A DNA stretch of 64,000 nt from Collybia mongolica (taxonomy: Eukaryota; Basidiomycota; Agaricomycetes; Agaricales; Clitocybaceae): positions 4,154,001 to 4,218,000 of the forward strand of contig JAAXNY010000001.1 of the NCBI GenBank assembly GCA_013420905.1. Reading direction: 5' to 3'. The notes under the pieces were generated by a model. It was given only the letters and a program-made list of their open reading frames with translations. It made no database searches and had not been told where the DNA came from. The translations under genes and the position numbers were made by a program. This document shows, piece after piece, positions 57,901-64,000 of the stretch (its first letter is position 1; each line of letters starts with the position of its first letter).

Positions 57901-60706
57901 CTCGTCCCCATCCGCCTCGAGTTTGATGTGGAGCACCACAAAATGCGCGACACGTTTGTGTGGAACCTCAATGGTGCGTTCGGAGATCTTAGCCCCCCCC
58001 CCCAGCCTGTGGAGGTTCTGACATTTATGAAATTGTATGCTTTCTTCTAGATCCGGTTGTGACACCCGAGCACTTTGCGCAAACCGTGGTGGAGGACTAT
58101 AATTTGTCCCCGAGTTACCACGGGGTGATCACCAAGTCGATCCAGGACCAGCTGAGTGACTTCCGCGCGCACTCGGGGCAGTTTGACGGGGATGGTGACA
58201 TGGGGTCGCCCATCCTGGTGAACCTCGGACTCGCCGGCGACGAGGAGGATACGCTAAGGAAGGGTACGCTGGAGAGCGAAGATGAGCGGTGGTGGGCTGG
58301 GTGGCGGAGGCGTTTATTGGTCATTGAGCAAAATGTCGGGAAGAAGGCGAAGAAGGGGAGAAAACGGAAAGCGGTTGTGGGTGGTAAGGGGGACGACGGT
58401 GTGGAGGGAGATGTCGAGGATGCGGGGGATGGGTGTGATGATGATAGCTGGTCGGTTAATCGGGATAAACCCGAGGTGGTGGAGGAGGGTGATGAGCAGG
58501 TGATGCATGAGGATATGCGGATATTAATCAAGGTAAACCTGCTTTGCTGTTCTTTCCGTGGAATGGGCGAGGGCTGAATTGCGTTCGGGTATGATCTAGC
58601 TGGACATTATTGTTGGGTCTATGAAGCTTGATGATCAGTTCGAGTGGGACCTCGAAAATGAGAACGCCTCGCCGGAGGAATTCGCCGAGGTTTATGCACA
58701 GGAATTGGGGCTGAATGGGGAGTTCAGGTGGGTTTTGCCATTTGTTTTTTTTTTTTTTTGGGGGGGGGTGGATGCTCACCGTTTGGTGTGGTTAGAACCG
58801 CTATTGCACACTCCATTCGCGAGCAGGTGCAGACATACCAAAAATCACTGTTCCTCGTGGGCCACCCGTCTGACGGGACGGCCGTGCTCGACGAGGACCT
58901 CCGCCTCTCCTTCCTCCCCAGCCTAACGTCGGCGACCCGGCCAGTCGACCAGGTCCAGTCCTTCACGCCCCTGCTGAACTACCTCAGCGACGGCGAGATT
59001 GAAAAGAACGAGAAGGACAGGGAGAAGGACATGACGAAGCGCAGGAAGAGGAACACGCGCGGCCGACGAGGGATCGCGCTGCCGGACCGGGAACCTATCA
59101 GGACATATCGCACCCCTGCTATTGGCTTCCCTGAGCTCGATCCTGCCACCTTGGCGCTCTCTGTGGCAGCTAATGCCCCCGTGTCGAGGAGAGCTGCTGC
59201 CGCAGCAGCGTCGCTGACCATCGCCAACATGGTGGCGTCCGAGAACGGAACGCCGTTCATGCCCCAGATATCTGCGCCCTCGGCCGTCCCGCCCCCGCCG
59301 ATGATGAAGAAGAAAACGGCGAAGGGCCATTTCAAGGCCCCGGCGTACCCCCCGCACGTCCTGCGGCCCCGCGCACACGTTACCGCGCCGATACCGTCCA
59401 CTGCTGCGGATGTGTCCACGCTGCCTGCGCCCCTGGAAAACGACCCTCCGCCGCCGCCGTTGATGGTTCATAACAGTGGGGGCGCGCCTCCGCCGGATAG
59501 TAGGACGACCAGGGTGATAACAGCCAAGCGAGCCAAGGAGTTGGAAAGAGAGGCGAAAGAAAAAGAGTTTGCTGATGGACAGCATCCCAATTTGATTAAT
59601 GGCGTTTGGCACTGCTCGAATTGCGGGTGTCCCGAGAGCATCGCTATTGGACGCAGGAAAGGCCCCCTGGGTGATAAGTCGCAGTGTGGAACATGCGGTA
59701 TGTGGTTCTTTTCTTGTTGCGTGCTGTTTTGCTGTCAAGGGTAATGACTCATACGCGCGTCTTCGAAAAAAAGGCAAATACTGGCATAGGCATCGACGAC
59801 CCCGGCCTGTCGAGTATAACTCTGATCCTGACTTCCACAACGGCGTGAAGCGCGAATCGGAGCTTGCCAAGACGACTGCGGCTCTCAAGAAGAAAGGTGG
59901 TGCCGCTGCATTGCGCGCGCAGAGCTCTACGCTGCCACATACGCCGGCAGAGACGTCCGAGCCGCAAACGCCGTCGCAATCTACTAGAGACATCGACATG
60001 TCTGCGCGCCAGTCGCCCGCCCCCGCGACTGGCCCTTCGGAAGACGACAAGGCGCTGTCGCCTGTATCGACCGCTTCGAGTGCTTCTGAGCCTCCCCTCG
60101 CGCAAAGAATCAAGATTAATGGAACGAGTACACATGCGAAACTTGCGACGCCTGGAAGTCCCACCCCCGCACCCTCGACTGTTCCCGCGCCGACTACACC
60201 TACGCCCTCGGGTCCTACTAAATTTGACGGCTCGCCTAGTAAAACTTCCTCTGCTATTCCCCCAGTCTCTGCAGAGACAATGAAAAACACGGAATCGGCC
60301 TCGGCACCCTTGTCGAGTCCGACACGGTCATATGTAGGTATATGGTGACTGTTCTGTTCAACGATGCTGATGATCATCGACTGATTTTGCAGCCGCCGTC
60401 GTGGCTCTCGAGCGCCAAGGAGGCGATGAAAAGCAAATACCCGAATGATAAATTTGACATCATCTTACGCAAAGTTAATGCCAGCAGCTCGCCCGAATGG
60501 CGTATTAAATGCTTAGATTGCCCCGGAAAGGTGAGAAACCCTCGCTATGGTGTTGTTTTTCACCCGATGTACACGATGGCTCATCCCAATGGCGACAGTT
60601 ATATACCCCTGGCCCCGGCGAAACTCTGTCCAACTATGAAGTGCATTTGAAGAATCGGCAACACCGACAACGTGTAAACGACCGTGTGAATGGGACCGAA
60701 TCGTAA
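55000..60706 (+). CDS. SNF5: SWI/SNF core subunit Snf5 (SMARCB1 family) with zinc finger
   Basis: Snf5/SMARCB1 is a core subunit of SWI/SNF-type nucleosome remodellers in the nucleus. Eight exons (55000-57755, 57858-57973, 58051-58532, 58600-58727, 58796-59697, 59774-60333, 60393-60530, 60599-60706) give 1,729 residues. The first 900 are low complexity: Gln runs, Gly-Gly-Gln-Gln-Gly-Met repeats and Pro/Ala stretches. A conserved helix precedes the core (VPLIDSVARIPPLEESEIAA). SNF5 repeat 1 reads PEQLVPIRLEFDVEHHKMRD to VTPEHFAQTVVEDYNL. A Lys/Asp-rich insert follows, then repeat 2 (LIKLDIIVGSMKLDDQFEWD to NASPEEFAEVYAQELGL). The C-terminal half has a GATA-like four-cysteine finger (CSNCGCPES, 18-residue spacer, CGTCGKYWHR). 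A final domain carries KSKYPNDKFDIILRKV, WRIKCLDCPGK and YTPGPGETLSNYEVHLKN. A broken copy of the last quarter lies inverted upstream. Confidence 0.95.
55209..55290 (+). repeat. Poly-Gln/His codon repeat in SNF5
   Basis: A run of CAG and CAA codons is interrupted by CAC, giving a Q-rich run with HQQQHQQQH spacing. The mix of CAG, CAA and CAC limits slippage. Confidence 0.85.
55636..55755 (+). repeat. Tandem GGQQGM repeat in SNF5
   Basis: About seven near-identical 18-nt units (ggacagcagggaatgggt and close variants) encode Gly-Gly-Gln-Gln-Gly-Met. Sequence identity between units is high, so this tract is a candidate for length variation between strains. Confidence 0.9.
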
Positions 60707-61332
60707 CCAATCTGGAACACATACATACCTCTCCTTTTTCTCTTCTCGTACCGCTTCATCCTCTATCACTTTTTTGGTTGTTTCTTCGTTGCTCTCTGTA
60801 TTGTTATCTGTTCGATCTGTATAATCTCAATTTTTTTCTTTTTTTTTAATGCGTGAGGTTTGATTTTGGTGATTTGGACTGGGACTCTTGGGGTTTGCCG
60901 TCTCAGATAGAGTGCTCTCAGGCTGAGGCCTCTCCACTGTTGATGGTTAAAAATGACTTCCCTTTTACAGTGATATTCCTATCATTTGCATGTCAAAAAT
61001 TCTGCAAATGGCCCATGTTTGGCTTGATCATGAGCCTGCTAGTGGTCATTTTATGAAACTCCAGATCTTCTCCAAGAAAATATCTTACTTGGTAAGATGC
61101 ATAGTATTTGGCTCGATTTCCGAGAGTATGGCTTAGCGTATTGTACAAGGCAGTACAAGGCCTAGTGTTTGCTAGATACAGTAAAAATGGCATAAAGTGA
61201 GGTGAGTATGGGTATGGTCCACCAGATCATAGTGAGGACTCTCATCCGAAGACCGACATGAAATCCCACCAATAAAACAAGAGAAAGATGATATCGAGGC
61301 AACAAAAATGGGGAAATACAGCCGCAATGAAG
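60707..61332. other. Intergenic, 626 nt between convergent genes
   Basis: This is the SNF5 3' flank (T-rich runs at about 60760-60850) and the 3' flank of the SUZ-domain gene. A palindromic-looking ACTTGGTAAGATGC stretch near 61085 was noted but not interpreted. No gene is recognised. Confidence 0.45.
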
Positions 61333-62107
61333 TCAAGTAGAAGGATCCTCTTGTGATACCCATACAGCGTCCTGTGCATTGAGAGGCGGCACAGCCCTCC
61401 GCCCTCCGAACCCTCGAGCTACCGTCCCATTCGTGCTGTCTGCAGGACTATCACTTGGTCCTCTCGGATTCCGCACGATAGAGACGTTGGGCGTATTATG
61501 CAGAGCGCCAGAAGATTTTCTCTCCCCCCTCTCTTTCGGAGATTTGGGCGACATGCTTCCATCCTTATCGTTTTCTTCTCCAAAAATTCTTTCTCTAGCC
61601 GCTTGATATCGAGCTTCGCGTTCCTTCAGTGACTCGGCGGATGCCGACGATGGCGGGGGTGTCGAGGCATTGGAGCTCGGGGCCGAAGGGCGCTTCAGGA
61701 TACGCATCTTCGGTTCAAAAGCCCCAGGGGGAGGGGATAGTACAGTCCGAGTAGACGTCGACGACGAAGAGATTACGAGAGACGGCATTGGATTTGGGTC
61801 TTTATTGTTACTACGAAACGTAGAGATGTGAGGTAATTTGTGCGAGTAGAAAAATTAGCGGACGTACGCATCGTCCCAGATACGCTGATTGTCGTGTTCT
61901 TTTTGTGGCTCTTCGTCGTCATCATTCTCCCAATCGTCAGGTATTGTAGCAGCTAGAGGTGGGGGGGCTCGCCGCCGAGATGAGCCCTGCCGGTGTAAAT
62001 GGTCAAAGAGTGAGTCTGCGTTTTTTTATGCAAGCGCTTACCGATGCAGCTGGTTGATCCCATGGATCTGCGGGTCCCTGAGACGACGACGAGGAGGCTG
62101 CAGCCAT
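61333..62107 (-). CDS. SUZ-domain protein (SZRD1-like)
   Basis: SUZ domains bind RNA and occur in mRNA-associated proteins. Three exons splice to about 221 residues from the ATG at 62107. The N-terminus (MAAASSSSSQGPADPWDQPA) and the next exon (IPDDWENDDDEEPQKEHDNQ, RIWDD) are acidic. The SUZ core is RILKRPSAPS, then SAESLKEREARYQAARERIF, the conserved Arg/Glu helix with YxxARERIFG. Further on, NVSIVRNPRGPSDS and GFGGRRA form the short SUZ-C-like end. The last junction uses the TTTCGTAG acceptor so that the frame reads ANNKDPNPMPSLVI. An upstream in-frame ATG at 62203 would add 32 residues, but that stretch looks like leader. It is divergent from the dipeptidase gene at 62306. Confidence 0.85.
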
Positions 62108-62305
62108 CCACTTACAGGACTTGGATGAACCCACGTCGCGGCTCTGGACAATCGGCGTTGGATCCTGGACGAGACGGCCCCGGACAAACGGATCTGATAA
62201 CATAAGCAGATTAGATTCAGCTAATCTTATCGGTTTTCGGAACTCGGTCTCCTCTGCCCAACAAGCTTTGCCTACGTTCTCACCAACTTCTCATCTTACA
62301 TTAAC

Positions 62306-64000
62306 ATGGTTGCACCTTCAGAATTCCTCAAATTCGTCGACGCAAATGCCGACGGGTTCATTCAACGGCTTGCAGACGCGGTCGCCATTCCCAGGCACGT
62401 CTTATTGCCCAAATACCTCCGAATACAGCTCACTATCACTTTATCGAACACAGTATAAGTGGCGACGCATCGCACCGTGGTGACGTTGTGGAGATGGCAA
62501 AGTGGCTCGAGAATCACCTCAAGGCTGTTGGCGTCGAAACACAACTTGTCGATCTCGGGAAACATACGATGGACGGTGAAGAACTGGATCTGCCACCCGC
62601 GATTCTTGGGCGCATCGGTAACGACCCTAAGAAGAAGACGGTCCTGGTTTATGGCCATTTCGATGTACAACCCGTGAGTATTAATTGGTTCTCCCGTGGA
62701 CACACCATCAATCCGGGTATATACCGGTTACTTGATAACATCTATCTTGAGGCCCCTCGTGGTAGCCTGATCTGAACTGGTCTTTTTCTCTAGGCAAACA
62801 AATCCGATGGCTGGGACACTGAGCCGTTCACTCTCAAAATCCATGAGGATGGTAGGCTGATCGGACGTGGATCATCCGATGACAAAGGTCCCGTCCTTGG
62901 CTGGCTCAATGTCCTGCAGTACCATTTCCAGAACAAGAAGGAACTCCCCGTTAATTTGCGATGTTGCTTCGAGGGAATGGAGGAAAGTGGCAGTGAAGGG
63001 CTCGACGATCTAGTCAAGAAGGAATCGCAACCTGGAGGTTGGTTTGACGGTGTTGATTGTGTTTGTATTGTGCGTATCCTACGCCTTTAAACGCCTCATG
63101 GCTTGCTCAGTCCAGATGGTTGCGTAGTCGGATAACTATTGGTTAAATACTCGCACACCTGCGTTGACATACGGCCTTCGCGGCCTCACATACTTCAAAG
63201 TAACCGTGTCAGGCCCAGGACGGGATCTCCATTCTGGCGTGTTTGGACGAACGGTGCATGAACCGATGACTGATCTCATCATACTCATGAGCAAACTTGT
63301 CGACGGGTCAGGAAAGATTTTGATCCCTGGCGTCGACGAAATGGTAGAGCCGCCGACTGCTAGCGAACGGTATGTGTCTTCCTCCACCCATAGCTTGGTG
63401 TTGAGTGAGTTGTGTGCCGCAGATCCATTTACGAGGGTCTGGATTATTCAATTGCAGATGTGGAGCAATCCGCGGGGGCTTCCATCGCTTTGTCTGCGAG
63501 CAAGGTTGACGTGTTGATGGGACGCATGAGGTACCCCAGTTTGTCGTTGCACGGCATCGAAGGTGCTTTCAGTGGAGTTGGCGCGAAAACAGTCATCCCA
63601 GCAAAAGTCGGGGGTAAGTTCAGCATTCGGTATGTCATATCAGCCCTGTGCCCCTGTGGTGAAAATTCAACTGAAGTGGAAATGCCTTGCTAGTTTGGTA
63701 CCTCCGCAGACACCAGACAAGGTCAACCCACTGGTGGTCTCGTATCTTGAAGGCGAATTCGCAAAGCTGAATAGCAAGAACAAGTTGACCATAGAGTTCC
63801 TTCATGGTGGGAAACCCTGGGTCGCGGACGTGAACCATTGGAATTTCGAGGCTGCCAAGGCGGCGACACGAGTGAGGCTGCACCATTTCTTAATGGGGGC
63901 AGAGATACTAATTTCGCCTGGGTTTAGGCTATTTACAAACAGGAACCAGACTTAACGAGAGAGGGCGGCTCGATTCCCGTGACACTGACTTTTGCCGAGT
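62306..64000 (+). CDS. DUG1: Cys-Gly metallodipeptidase Dug1/CNDP2 (3' end outside window)
   Basis: This cytosolic di-zinc M20 dipeptidase cleaves Cys-Gly and similar dipeptides, serving glutathione breakdown. The start is [25 protein letters not shown] intron (62395-62453) gives [19 protein letters not shown]. Metal and catalytic motifs are YGHFDVQP (His and Asp), [16 protein letters not shown] (bridging Asp) and [13 protein letters not shown] (Glu-Glu). Further on are [26 protein letters not shown] (dimer-domain His), GVDEMVEPP and [36 protein letters not shown] and [17 protein letters not shown] follow. An intron interrupts the coding sequence near 63871-63928, and the window then ends in VTLTFAE. 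The missing end would carry the last His ligand. No break is seen in the part present. Confidence 0.93.

Noticed and set aside
58059..58577. Separate small gene starting at an ATG-like site in SNF5 exon 3
   Set aside because: The sequence is SNF5 repeat 1 and its insert, joined in frame to the neighbouring exons.

Overview
The window is nuclear DNA of a filamentous basidiomycete, most likely an Agaricomycete. Genes are dense and lie on both strands. They are broken by many short introns of about 47-65 nt with GT..AG ends. The gene set fits: a NIMA-type kinase with a long tail, a QDE-2-like Argonaute with a Gly/Arg-rich N-terminus, fungal Rsc7 and Snf5, fused ubiquitin-eS31, and a multi-exon microsomal P450. 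I could not narrow the species. Products were named from motifs by eye and no database search was run. Exon limits come from splice signals and frame continuity.

Layout. 1-9767 (+) is the 3' part of a giant Ser/Pro/Arg-rich coiled-coil protein that starts before the window. 10020-10892 (+) is a conserved fungal protein of unknown role. 11877-13809 (-) is the chromatin remodeller subunit Rsc7. 14360-14496 (-) is a tiny split gene for ribosomal protein eL41. 14699-15750 (+) is an unknown nuclear-looking protein, 16057-18986 (+) a NIMA/Kin3 kinase, 19505-20397 (-) an unknown membrane protein, and 20917-22988 (-) biotin-protein ligase. 23414-30076 (+) holds a P450, ubiquitin-eS31, a methyltransferase and an NAD(P)-dependent reductase. 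30208-33697 (-) is Argonaute. 34131-35670 (-) is a ketopantoate-reductase-like protein and 36013-38120 (-) an M20 amidohydrolase. 38330-41507 (+) is an Hcs1/SMUBP2-type helicase. 41697-44253 (-) is a P-loop ATPase, 44859-47345 (-) a RING protein whose gene ends in micro-exons, 47921-49476 (+) an F-box protein, and 49848-51617 (+) a TPT/DMT transporter. 52258-53092 (-) is a broken inverted copy of the 3' end of SNF5. 53517-54072 (-) is QCR8 of respiratory complex III, 55000-60706 (+) SNF5, 61333-62107 (-) a SUZ-domain protein, and 62306-64000 (+) a Cys-Gly metallodipeptidase cut by the window end.

Most genes are housekeeping: chromatin remodelling (Rsc7, Snf5), translation (eL41, eS31), cofactor attachment, respiration, DNA maintenance, and glutathione or peptide turnover. 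The P450/methyltransferase/reductase group at 23-30 kb is the only stretch that resembles specialised metabolism, and a ribosomal gene interrupts it. The most notable local structure is the decayed inverted SNF5 fragment 6-8 kb from its parent, in a GC-rich, homopolymer-rich stretch (about 52.4-60 kb). No tRNA, rRNA, transposon coding sequence or CRISPR array was recognised.
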